This document shows, in pieces, positions 1-7,097 of a stretch of DNA of 64,000 bases. Numbering within the stretch: the stretch's first letter is position 1; each line of letters begins with the position of its first letter. The stretch comes from Ectopseudomonas composti (GTDB lineage Bacteria > Pseudomonadota > Gammaproteobacteria > Pseudomonadales > Pseudomonadaceae), in assembly GCF_900115475.1 (NCBI RefSeq), contig NZ_FOWP01000017.1:41315-105314 (forward strand). The letters are read 5' to 3'. The position numbers were made by a program, and so were the translations under genes. The notes beneath the pieces were generated by a model. It did not search any database. It was not told where the DNA came from and saw only the letters and a program-made list of their open reading frames with translations.

Positions 1-798
1 ATCAAGGAGCAAGGACGAACGAGTAACACCATTACCCTTAAGCAATACTTTTTCGATATGCGTCTCATGCTCATCGGATGCTAATTCTTCATCATCGGCG
101 TCCAGCTTCGGCTTATATACATATACGTCAGATACATCACGACGACTAAAGCCATCCAAGCTTGTACTAAGATCAATGAAGAAGCGCGTCCTCATCTTAG
201 GATTAATTACGTCATACAGGTTAACCGTGATACGTTCAATATCATCAGGTACTAGCGTGTCTACCTTTGCAACGATCTCATCGCGCACAGTGTTCATGAA
301 TTCATTTTGCGCGTTGTTGATCAGGTAGCCGTCAGCGCTCTTAATAAACTCAACCACACCATCCTTGATTTGCTGCTGTGCAAATTCGGTTTTTTTGTAA
401 TCAATGAGCGAATACTGGACTTTCAGCGTAAAATCATTACCACTCCTAACAATGTGGGCGACATCACCATTGGCAATGATTTCCTTCTTAATAGCCTCAA
501 GCGCAAACTTAAGCTCCTCGGGATCAATGGCTCCAACAAGATCCATAGAGGTAGTGCGCTCCCTGCGAGGAAGAACCCCCAATTTCTCCGATATTATCCG
601 ATGATCATAGTAGTCATGAGGAAGGCGGGAGAAATACTCTGCCAGATCGTCTCTTGGGGTCTTTTTGGAAACAATCATGTTACGTCGCTCGAACAGCACC
701 GCCAAGGTAGGGGCATCCACTCGGTGTTGAATCAGTGCATCAAAGACATTTTTATCCGATGCGTAGTACATGGCCGGGCCGAATGTTCTTTTTTTCAA
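1..798 (-). CDS. Unknown protein, 3' end outside window (partial)
   Basis: This is an open frame of 266 codons running off the left edge of the window. I prefer a TTG start at 798-796. It overlaps the stop of the upstream gene (sequence TTGA) and has GGGGTGG about five bases upstream. The ATG at 771 has no ribosome binding site. The protein begins MKKRTFGPAMYYASDKNVFDAL. It is hydrophilic, with no signal peptide or membrane segment, and has an acidic stretch near residues 248-256. Base composition is clearly more AT-rich than the rest of the window. I do not recognise the family. Coupling to the next gene suggests the two products work together. Confidence 0.6.
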   Translation of the reverse strand, partial: MKKRTFGPAMYYASDKNVFDALIQHRVDAPTLAVLFERRNMIVSKKTPRDDLAEYFSRLPHDYYDHRIISEKLGVLPRRERTTSMDLVGAIDPEELKFALEAIKKEIIANGDVAHIVRSGNDFTLKVQYSLIDYKKTEFAQQQIKDGVVEFIKSADGYLINNAQNEFMNTVRDEIVAKVDTLVPDDIERITVNLYDVINPKMRTRFFIDLSTSLDGFSRRDVSDVYVYKPKLDADDEELASDEHETHIEKVLLKGNGVTRSSLLLD

Positions 799-1787
799 TT
801 GCGCCACCCCATCCAACCTGGATTGTACGAGTCCGTCACTGCGGTAACTGCCTCAAAACTGATCGCGTTCAAGACAGTTTCTCGAATCGGATCGAAGCCC
901 CAAGCCTTGGCGTACCTCTCTTTGGCCGCTTTGAAGTTTGCCACCATTTGAGGGTCAGCATTTGGCACTGTGACTCGAATTTGAACTGACTTGCCTGACT
1001 CCAACATCTGATATCGCGAAAGGCTGTCTAAAAAATATTCAAACTCAGTATGCGAGGCACCGGGACGGTTGTAGTACACCACGTAGCCTGGCTCGGTCTT
1101 GTCCGTACCTTTATGCTGAACAATCAGGTAAGGACTGGTAAGCGCTTCGATGGTTGCGGGCTGCCCCCATACATCCCCTTGCCGCCGACGCAATACAAGG
1201 TCGGGATAATAGAAGGTGTATTCGCTAGACATTTTCTTCTGGCTAGTCAGGCGAATCATATCGTTGGCGATGGTAAACAAACGATTGATGTCATGTGGCC
1301 CAAGGTAGTGAAGATAGACATTGGGCGGTATGGGAATCGAGTCAAAACCAATTTTCTCGATCAGGCCGTAAAATGGCTTTTCATACCCATGATCATGGTT
1401 GTGCACAAAGAGAAGACCTCGAACTTCATAGTTATCGCAGTCAGTAATCGCGAAACTACTTCGCCAAGATTCCGAATCCCTAGCGCATTCGACAGTAACA
1501 GCCAAGGACTTGAAGGCGTCGCGAAGCTTTTGCTTCCCGATACTCTCTTTCTTGTAGGCTTTCAGGTCAGTGTGAAGATAGATCGTGCTCCCGAGATAGG
1601 GATCTTCGTAATAGAAAATCGCATCACCAGGATGTTGAGTCTTTGGTTTGCCATCACTACCCAAGTGAGCAGGACAGTGGCAGTTAAAATTCTCGTTCCA
1701 TTTATCCTTCATTTGCCAGAAAAAGCTGCCAAATATATCAACTGAAAGCTTCTCAGCAATCTCACCAACGTTTACGGTTTCCGACAT
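795..1787 (-). CDS. Unknown protein, possible PD-(D/E)XK-type nuclease fold
   Basis: A 330-aa protein. The ATG at 1787 is preceded by a good AGGAGG; the longer frame up to 1928 has no such site. Near the N-terminus is a Cys/His-rich stretch (NCHCPAH), followed by an acidic region and the strand-like IYLHTDLKAY around residues 70-80. The D-x-K of that segment resembles the last motif of PD-(D/E)XK nucleases, but this is a weak visual resemblance. A second H-N-H-D-H run (about residue 130) lies further on. No signal peptide is present. It is the first gene of a two-gene AT-rich unit whose stop overlaps the next start. A defence or element-borne role is a guess from context; the family is not identified. 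Confidence 0.55.
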   Translation of the reverse strand: MSETVNVGEIAEKLSVDIFGSFFWQMKDKWNENFNCHCPAHLGSDGKPKTQHPGDAIFYYEDPYLGSTIYLHTDLKAYKKESIGKQKLRDAFKSLAVTVECARDSESWRSSFAITDCDNYEVRGLLFVHNHDHGYEKPFYGLIEKIGFDSIPIPPNVYLHYLGPHDINRLFTIANDMIRLTSQKKMSSEYTFYYPDLVLRRRQGDVWGQPATIEALTSPYLIVQHKGTDKTEPGYVVYYNRPGASHTEFEYFLDSLSRYQMLESGKSVQIRVTVPNADPQMVANFKAAKERYAKAWGFDPIRETVLNAISFEAVTAVTDSYNPGWMGWRN

Positions 1788-1999
1788 GGCTCCTCCTAAG
1801 CAACTGTCCCTGGCGCTCGAGCCAAGGGATGTGAGGAGCCAGCATAGCAGGATCAGCGGTACGCAGAAGCCATATGCCACTACGGCATACATGGCCAACA
1901 GCTTTTGAGTCAATAGCCCTACCACCACCGTAAATCCAGCTCCAAAAAATCTCAGTCACACATCACAGCAATGACATCCCCACCATGGAGTCTTCAACC

Positions 2000-2326
2000 A
2001 TGTCATTGCACTGCCCGAGCTGCGGCTCTCCTCAGGTCTCTACGCACCTCACCGCCATGCGGATTGCTGCCTTCATCGGCATGCTGGGCGGTGCGCTGCG
2101 TGGCGCAGGCACCATCCTGCTCACTGGCCCGACTGTTACCAGTAGCGATCTCGCCAAACCTCCCAACGTAAATCTCAATGCCCTGTCATCGGCCATTCTC
2201 AGTGGCCTGGTTGGCGCTGCTGGAGGCTGCGCGATGGGCGCTCAGCTTGGCGAAAAACTCGACCGTCATGTGCTGGCCCACAACTTCTGTCTGAGCTGCG
2301 GTCACCGCTTCAATCAGCCGGTCTGA
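2000..2326 (+). CDS. Small zinc-ribbon membrane protein of ICE type
   Basis: A 108-aa protein with CPSCGS at the N-terminus and CLSCGHRF near the C-terminus, together forming a split zinc ribbon. Between them lie two glycine/alanine-rich hydrophobic segments (about residues 20-45 and 65-90) that could span the membrane. I chose the ATG at 2000 because GGAG sits nine bases upstream; the frame also contains an ATG at 1985 with no ribosome binding site. Similar small zinc-ribbon proteins occur next to DUF932 genes on large Pseudomonas integrative elements, which fits the next gene. Function is unknown. Confidence 0.6.
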   Translation: MSLHCPSCGSPQVSTHLTAMRIAAFIGMLGGALRGAGTILLTGPTVTSSDLAKPPNVNLNALSSAILSGLVGAAGGCAMGAQLGEKLDRHVLAHNFCLSCGHRFNQPV

Positions 2327-2360
2327 TCCAGACACCTACTTCTCTCACTCATCTCTGATT

Positions 2361-2396
2361 GCCGGTGCTGCGCCATGCGCAGCGCTTTATGCCGGC
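2361..2396 (+). other. Nested hairpin in leader of the DUF932 gene
   Basis: GCTGCGC and GCGCAGC (2367-2383) form a 7-bp stem with a 3-base loop. It lies inside an outer GCCGG/CCGGC pair (2361-2365 and 2392-2396). The structure lies 22 bases before the start codon, just upstream of the AAGGAAA ribosome binding site, and has no U-run. It could affect mRNA stability or translation. Confidence 0.4.
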
Positions 2397-2418
2397 GCGC
2401 ACCCAAAGGAAATTCATC

Positions 2419-3387
2419 ATGGCTCATCAAGTCGAACAAATGGCCTACGTCGGCGCGACTCCCTGGCACGGTCTGGGCAACAGCCTGCCGCGCAAACAGC
2501 CCATCGAAATCTGGCAACGTGAAGCCGGTATGGACTGGCAGATCCAGGAAAGCCCCGTGCATTTCAAATCCGATGCCGTCGGCCACCTGGGCACGATCCA
2601 TTCCTTCCCCGAACAGAAGGTGCTCTATCGCTCCGACACCAAGGCACCGTTGTCAGTGGTCTCCAGTCGCTATCACACCGTGCAGCCTCGCGAGGTGCTG
2701 GAGTTCTACCGCGATCTGACCGAGGTCTCCGGCTACGAGCTGGAAACCGCTGGCGTGCTCAAGGGTGGCCGCAAGTTCTGGGCACTGGCGCGTACCGGGC
2801 AAGAAACCGCCATCAAGGGTAATGACCAGGTCAACGGCTACCTGCTGCTGGCGACGTCCTGTGACGGCACCCTGGCTACCACAGCGACACCGACCACCGT
2901 GCGCGTGGTGTGCAACAACACCCTGACAGTGGCATTGGACGGCACCAGTCGCGCAATCAGGGTGCCACACAACACGCGCTTCGATCCGAAGGTGGTGAAG
3001 AAGCAACTCGGCATCGCCGTCTCGCAATGGGACGACTTCATGTACCGCATGCGCGCGTTGGCTGAGCGCAAGGTGCAGTGGCATGAGGCGCTGGGCTATT
3101 TCATGAATGTGCTGTGCGAGGTCAGCCCGACCGGCCAGTTGCCCGAGCAGTTGCCCAACGAGCGCGCTCTGCGCCGCGTTCAGGAACTGTACGAAGGGCG
3201 TGGCCGTGGCTCGGATCTAGAGTCGGCTCGTGGCACTGCCTGGGGTCTGCTCAACGCGGTGACCGAATACGTCGACCATGAACGTCGTGCTCGCAGCACT
3301 GAGTACCGCCTCGACTCGGCCTGGTTTGGCCAAGGCGCGCAGGTCAAGCAACGCGCGCTGGATGCGGCCCTGCAAATGGTCGCCTGA
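2419..3387 (+). CDS. DUF932 (phage/plasmid-like, TIGR03299-type) protein
   Basis: A 322-aa cytoplasmic protein matching the DUF932 family: N-terminal AYVGATPWHGLG, then the WQIQESPV and VLYRSDTKAPLSVVSSRY segments, and a central VRVVCNNTLTVAL. Start at the ATG with AAAGGAAA upstream; an earlier in-frame ATG (2359) lacks a site. Members are carried by phages, plasmids and conjugative elements, usually beside recombination genes, and their biochemical role is not established. Here it is followed by a terminator hairpin and then a YqaJ-like gene, the order seen on ICEclc/PAGI-2-like elements. Confidence 0.85.
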   Translation: MAHQVEQMAYVGATPWHGLGNSLPRKQPIEIWQREAGMDWQIQESPVHFKSDAVGHLGTIHSFPEQKVLYRSDTKAPLSVVSSRYHTVQPREVLEFYRDLTEVSGYELETAGVLKGGRKFWALARTGQETAIKGNDQVNGYLLLATSCDGTLATTATPTTVRVVCNNTLTVALDGTSRAIRVPHNTRFDPKVVKKQLGIAVSQWDDFMYRMRALAERKVQWHEALGYFMNVLCEVSPTGQLPEQLPNERALRRVQELYEGRGRGSDLESARGTAWGLLNAVTEYVDHERRARSTEYRLDSAWFGQGAQVKQRALDAALQMVA

Positions 3388-3420
3388 TCCTCCTCTTTCT
3401 CCATTTCATCCACTCCATGA

Positions 3421-3454
3421 CGCCCGGTCAGATCAGCGCTGATCGGGCGTTTTT
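3421..3454 (+). terminator. Intrinsic terminator after the DUF932 gene
   Basis: CGCCCGGTCAG (3421-3431) pairs with CTGATCGGGCG (3439-3449) with a single G-U pair and a 7-base loop, followed directly by TTTTT. It lies only 20 bases before the next start codon, so it may attenuate rather than end transcription. Confidence 0.7.
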
Positions 3455-3474
3455 GTGTCCGCGAGGTGAACACC

Positions 3475-4479
3475 ATGAAAGCAACGTCATTGAATGGCAT
3501 CACCAGCAATAAACGCCCTGCCCTGCGCCTGGTCAGCACCAAGGAACTACCGCGCGAGGACTGGCTGCAGATCCGCAAGCAAGGCATCGGCAGTTCGGAT
3601 GCAGCAGCAGCGGTCGGTCTCAATCCCTACAAATCCCAGTTGGAGCTGTGGCTGGAGAAAACCGGCCGCGACAGCAACCTGCCGAAGACCGACCCGCACG
3701 ACGAAGAAAGCCCGGCCTACTGGGGCAACGTGCTGGAGCCCATCGTGGCCTGGCATTACAGCAAACGCACGAAGCACAAGGTACGTCGCATCAACGCCGT
3801 GCTGCAGCATCCCAATCCGGAGTTGCCCTGGATGCTGGCCAACATTGATCGCGAGGTGATTGGTACAGATGAGGTGCAGATCCTCGAATGCAAGACAGCC
3901 GGCATAAACGGGGCACGCCTCTGGAAAGAAGGCGTCCCCGAATATGTGCAGTTGCAGGTGATGCACCAGCTCGCCGTCACCGGCAAGCAGGCGGCGGATG
4001 TAGCGGTGTTGCTCGGTGGCCAGACGCTGGAGATCCATCGCATCGAACGGGACGAGCAGATGATTGCTCGCCTGATCGAGTTGGAGCGCCGTTTCTGGCA
4101 GTACGTTGAAACCGATACGCCACCGCCTGTCGACGGCACTGCCTCGGCCGAACTGGCGCTGCGTTGCCTGTATCCACAGGACAACGGTCAGGTCGTCGAT
4201 CTCAGTGGCAATGCCGGCCTGGCTGCTGCATTCCTGGAGTTGAAGGCTGTACGCCAATCGATCTCCGATAAGGAGAAACGCGAGGCCGAGCTCAAGCAGA
4301 TGCTGCAGCAAGCCATGGGTGAATCCACCCGGGCCGAGTTCTCCAGCGGCTACGTGAGCTGGCGCAAAGCCAAGGACAGTACCGTGCTTGATGTCGAGCG
4401 CCTGCTCCAGGAAAAGCCCTACCTACAGGCCCGCTATCCAAAACTCAAGGAAGGTAGCCGGCGCTTTCTGATCGGCTGA
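3475..4479 (+). CDS. YqaJ-family viral recombinase / exonuclease
   Basis: A 334-aa protein of the YqaJ/lambda exonuclease-like nuclease family (PD-(D/E)XK fold). Motifs in order: the IGSSDAAAAVGLNPY segment (about residues 43-57) typical of YqaJ, then MLANIDREV and ILECKTAG supplying the catalytic D and ExK (about residues 122-142), then the YVQLQVMHQLAVTG helix. ATG at 3475 with GAGGTG upstream is chosen over a GTG at 3466. Family members process double-strand ends for single-strand annealing recombination of phages and integrative elements. Its place between DUF932 and the Cys-rich gene fits an ICE backbone. Confidence 0.85.
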   Translation: MKATSLNGITSNKRPALRLVSTKELPREDWLQIRKQGIGSSDAAAAVGLNPYKSQLELWLEKTGRDSNLPKTDPHDEESPAYWGNVLEPIVAWHYSKRTKHKVRRINAVLQHPNPELPWMLANIDREVIGTDEVQILECKTAGINGARLWKEGVPEYVQLQVMHQLAVTGKQAADVAVLLGGQTLEIHRIERDEQMIARLIELERRFWQYVETDTPPPVDGTASAELALRCLYPQDNGQVVDLSGNAGLAAAFLELKAVRQSISDKEKREAELKQMLQQAMGESTRAEFSSGYVSWRKAKDSTVLDVERLLQEKPYLQARYPKLKEGSRRFLIG

Positions 4480-4508
4480 TCACCCTCTTCCACTCAATCC
4501 CTCCCCTT

Positions 4509-4549
4509 GGCCAGTCCATGCAGCTCACGCTGTGTGGCTGGCCTTTTTT
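4509..4549 (+). terminator. Terminator-like hairpin before the Cys-rich gene
   Basis: GGCCAG (4509-4514) pairs with CTGGCC (4538-4543), with further imperfect pairing inside, followed by TTTTTT. Like the hairpin at 3421-3454, it sits just upstream of the next gene's ribosome binding site. Confidence 0.5.
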
Positions 4550-4568
4550 GCTTTCAAGGAGCGCCATC

Positions 4569-5465
4569 ATGCTCAAAGGTCTGGCAATTACCCCGCCCGT
4601 GCTCGGGCGTATTTCCATCGGAAAGGTCGTCGAGAAAAACGGCAAGCGCCTGCCGGAGAAAGACGACCAATTCACCATCACCTCTCAGGTGCAGGGCAAG
4701 GACGGCTGGCTTCTGCATCCGCTCAATGACGAGCTTCGTCAGGGTAAGGACGACAAGCTGCGTAGCATTCCTGTGCGCTTGTTGTTCAACGAACCGGAGC
4801 TGAATTTCCGCGCTAATTACACCCTGTTTGATCGGCAGAACGGTCGACCGGTATGTGTCGGCAACGGTGAGACCTGCAAGCGCATCAGCAAGGACGGCGT
4901 TCAATCGCTGCCCTGCCCCTCGCCCGATGCCTGCCCCCTGGCCAAGGGCAATGCCTGCAAGCCCTACGGGCGCATGAACGTAGTGATCGGCGATGAGGAT
5001 GCCCTGGGCAGCTTCGTGTTTCGCACCACCGGTTTCAACAGCATCCGCACGCTAATCGCCCGTTTGCAGTACTTCCGGGCCATATCAGGTGATCGCCTGG
5101 CGTGCCTGCCGCTGGAGCTGCGTTTACGTGGCAAATCCACCCGGCAGAGCCACGGCACGCCGATCTTCTACGTCGATCTGACGCTGCGCGGCGGCATGAC
5201 CGTGGAGCAAGCGTTGCTCACTGCGCGGGAGCTGGATGAGACGCGTCAGGCAGCGGGCTTTGATCAGGTCGCGCTGGATGCCACTGCGCGTGTCGGTCTG
5301 GGTAACGGCATCTTCGAGGACGACGGCGAGGACAGCAGCGCCATTGCTGAAGAGTTCTTTCCGGAGGGTCAGCCCACCGCGTCGAAACCCGACAGCACCG
5401 TTCACACCCAAACACTCGCCGAGAAGCTCGAAGCCCAATCCCAACAGCTCGAACCGTCCGCCTAA
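4569..5465 (+). CDS. ICE-type Cys-rich (hydrolase or metal-binding) protein
   Basis: A 298-aa cytoplasmic protein starting MLKGLAITPPVLGRISIG at an ATG with AAGGAG upstream. In the middle it has a Cys cluster (CVGNGETCKR, then CPSPDACPLAKGNACKPYG, about residues 97-137) that looks like a structural metal site. An acidic tail (GIFEDDGEDSS) follows. Proteins of this kind are annotated on ICEclc-like elements as hydrolase or metal-binding proteins, and they resemble the phage Gp3-like recombination directionality factors, a similarity I recall but could not test. It follows the YqaJ gene, suggesting a DNA-processing role. Confidence 0.7.
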   Translation: MLKGLAITPPVLGRISIGKVVEKNGKRLPEKDDQFTITSQVQGKDGWLLHPLNDELRQGKDDKLRSIPVRLLFNEPELNFRANYTLFDRQNGRPVCVGNGETCKRISKDGVQSLPCPSPDACPLAKGNACKPYGRMNVVIGDEDALGSFVFRTTGFNSIRTLIARLQYFRAISGDRLACLPLELRLRGKSTRQSHGTPIFYVDLTLRGGMTVEQALLTARELDETRQAAGFDQVALDATARVGLGNGIFEDDGEDSSAIAEEFFPEGQPTASKPDSTVHTQTLAEKLEAQSQQLEPSA

Positions 5466-5485
5466 CCACGGGCGATAGCCCTTAC

Positions 5486-5731
5486 CTAGAGGTCTGCATC
5501 CAGAAGTAAATCCGAAGGTTTGCAGCCCAGAGCATGAGCAATCCGCGCAATGTTCAGAAATGTCACGTTGCGCTCTCCCCGCTCAATTTTCCCCATATGC
5601 GAACGGTCAATCCCAGCCGCATCAGCAAGCGCTTCTTGGGAGAAGGCCTGCTGCGCTCTACGGGCACGCACAGCCTTTCCCAGACGTATCAGGCTTTGGT
5701 CTTGATCTTGAGTCGCGGAGATTCTTGGCAT
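5486..5731 (-). CDS. XRE-family helix-turn-helix regulator
   Basis: An 81-aa single-domain DNA-binding protein. The helix-turn-helix is clear: RLGKAVRARRAQQAFSQEAL, then ADAAGIDRSHMGKIERGERN (about residues 16-55), then FLNIARIAHALGCKPSDLL. It is convergent with the Cys-rich gene, with 20 bases between stops, and divergent from the small membrane gene at 5812 across an 80-base gap. That gap holds CGAA-N4-TTCG as a possible operator. It probably represses its own promoter and perhaps the divergent gene. Confidence 0.85.
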   Translation of the reverse strand: MPRISATQDQDQSLIRLGKAVRARRAQQAFSQEALADAAGIDRSHMGKIERGERNVTFLNIARIAHALGCKPSDLLLDADL

Positions 5732-5811
5732 GCCGCGAATCGTTTCGTTATGCTGCTAAAACGACCACGGTATTTACGACCCATTTCTTTGATCGCACAG
5801 GGAGTACTGAA

Positions 5812-6156
5812 ATGACGCAACTCACTTTTGATGACCTGGCCACCGCCAAACTTCCTCAACTCATCAGCCGCAAGGAGTCCTTCGAGGTCGTAGGCCTCAG
5901 CGGCAAATTGCTCGAAGCCGTTCGCCTGGTCGAAAACAAGATTGAGGTCACTGGGCTGACCTGCCGCGTTTACACAGCCGGTCGCATTGGCTTGGCAGCA
6001 GGCAGTTTCGCGGGGGGTGTTACGGGTGCCTTGGGATTGCTCACGGCCACCGGCATTGCCATGCACAACCTGCTGACACTCAGCCCTGACTACGTGATCG
6101 AGAAGTATCCGACCTACAACCGGATCGTCGTTCGCTACAAGAAAAAGAAGAAGTAA
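5812..6156 (+). CDS. Small membrane-associated protein of unknown function
   Basis: A 114-aa protein starting at an ATG with GGAG upstream. The N-terminal 55 residues are soluble (MTQLTFDDLATAKLPQLISR). A glycine-rich hydrophobic segment follows at about residues 60-90 (GLAAGSFAGGVTGALGLLT), then a polar part ending in a lysine cluster (VVRYKKKKK). Divergent from the XRE gene, so the two may share one control region. Hydrophobic glycine zippers with a basic tail occur in membrane-active small proteins, but no toxin or immunity family is recognised. Confidence 0.6.
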   Translation: MTQLTFDDLATAKLPQLISRKESFEVVGLSGKLLEAVRLVENKIEVTGLTCRVYTAGRIGLAAGSFAGGVTGALGLLTATGIAMHNLLTLSPDYVIEKYPTYNRIVVRYKKKKK

Positions 6157-6250
6157 CCCTCCCTCACCTTTCTCTTCAGCAATCACCTACGCCACATGGC
6201 CTCCATGCAGCTTCTACCTACATGGGCCAAATAAATGAAAAGGAGTCCTC

Positions 6251-6880
6251 ATGACCATATTCAGGAAGTCGCTCATAGCTCTGGGGCTGATCAGCAGCCT
6301 CCCTACCTTCGCAGAACAAGTGGAGTACTTCGATTACACGCCCGCCATGAACGTTATGTCCTGTGACACCAAGATGGAGATCCCGACTCTGGGCCTGAGA
6401 AGGGCCGATGGCTCCTTGCCAACCCGCACCGTCTACGACTGTCGGCCGGCGGGCAAGAACACGCCCAGCCAAAAGCAGATGGCATTCATCAACCGGGAAA
6501 CAGGGGAGCGCTTTGTAAAACACACCGCAGGGACTTTAACCATGGAGTGTGGAGAACATGGATGCGCCCTTCAAAATGAGGTCGACGGATACACTCCCGG
6601 TGCGCTGCTTGGACAGGGACGCCAGGGGAATTACCTAATCGAAAATGGCTGGTATCTGGACTATGACGCTCAAGGCAATACCGTGGCCTATCGCAACGAT
6701 GTCGGCCCCAAGAAAAATCAAGCCCCGTTCGGTAGCTCGAAGCCACGCCCGAAGAACTATGGAAAGGAAGCCTGCTATGAAGATGCGCTGGATGAGCTCG
6801 AACGCAGATTCGGCGTGCCGAACGAAGACTACTATCTAGAGCTTCAGATTCGCGAAGAATGCGGCCTACCGCTTCAGTAA
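6251..6880 (+). CDS. Secreted protein of unknown function
   Basis: A 209-aa protein with a typical signal peptide (MTIFRKSLIALGLISSLPTFA, cleavage after residue 21), preceded by AAAAGGAG. The mature part contains several cysteines (MSCDTK, VYDCRPAG, MECGEHGCAL, KEACYED, REECGLP), compatible with disulfides in the periplasm. No family is recognised. It is the last gene before a strong terminator and belongs to the accessory left end. Confidence 0.65.
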   Translation: MTIFRKSLIALGLISSLPTFAEQVEYFDYTPAMNVMSCDTKMEIPTLGLRRADGSLPTRTVYDCRPAGKNTPSQKQMAFINRETGERFVKHTAGTLTMECGEHGCALQNEVDGYTPGALLGQGRQGNYLIENGWYLDYDAQGNTVAYRNDVGPKKNQAPFGSSKPRPKNYGKEACYEDALDELERRFGVPNEDYYLELQIREECGLPLQ

Positions 6881-6900
6881 GCGACACTAGTATCAGCTCA

Positions 6901-6939
6901 GATCCCGCGCCAATCGGCGCGGGATCACTTTTATTTTTT
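6901..6939 (+). terminator. Strong intrinsic terminator
   Basis: GATCCCGCGCC and GGCGCGGGATC form a perfect 11-bp stem with a 4-base loop, followed by a T-rich run. It ends the secreted-protein gene. Confidence 0.85.
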
Positions 6940-7008
6940 GCGATTACAGTATCCTTCAAATGGCTGCTTTCGACAGACTCTGTTGAGAAATGGGCCGGGT
7001 AACTAGGC

Positions 7009-7097
7009 CTTACGCGCCATCCGTTACCAACCCATTGAGCCATTGCCACTTCGCCGGTTCGTAATAATTCCGCACCAGCGCCGCGATATACTCGCTC
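7009..7097 (-). pseudogene. 3' relic of an unknown gene
   Basis: Just past the czcA stop, a minus-strand frame reads EYIAALVRNYYEPAKWQWLN followed by a few residues and a stop. A stop also lies directly upstream in this frame, so it has no start and is about 28 codons long. The composition looks protein-like. It may be the tail of a gene cut when the czc block was joined to the accessory left end. The source gene is not recognised. Confidence 0.3.

Noticed and set aside
307..951. A 214-codon plus-strand frame across the left edge
   Set aside because: It is antisense to the two minus-strand genes, which have better start signals and cover the region continuously.
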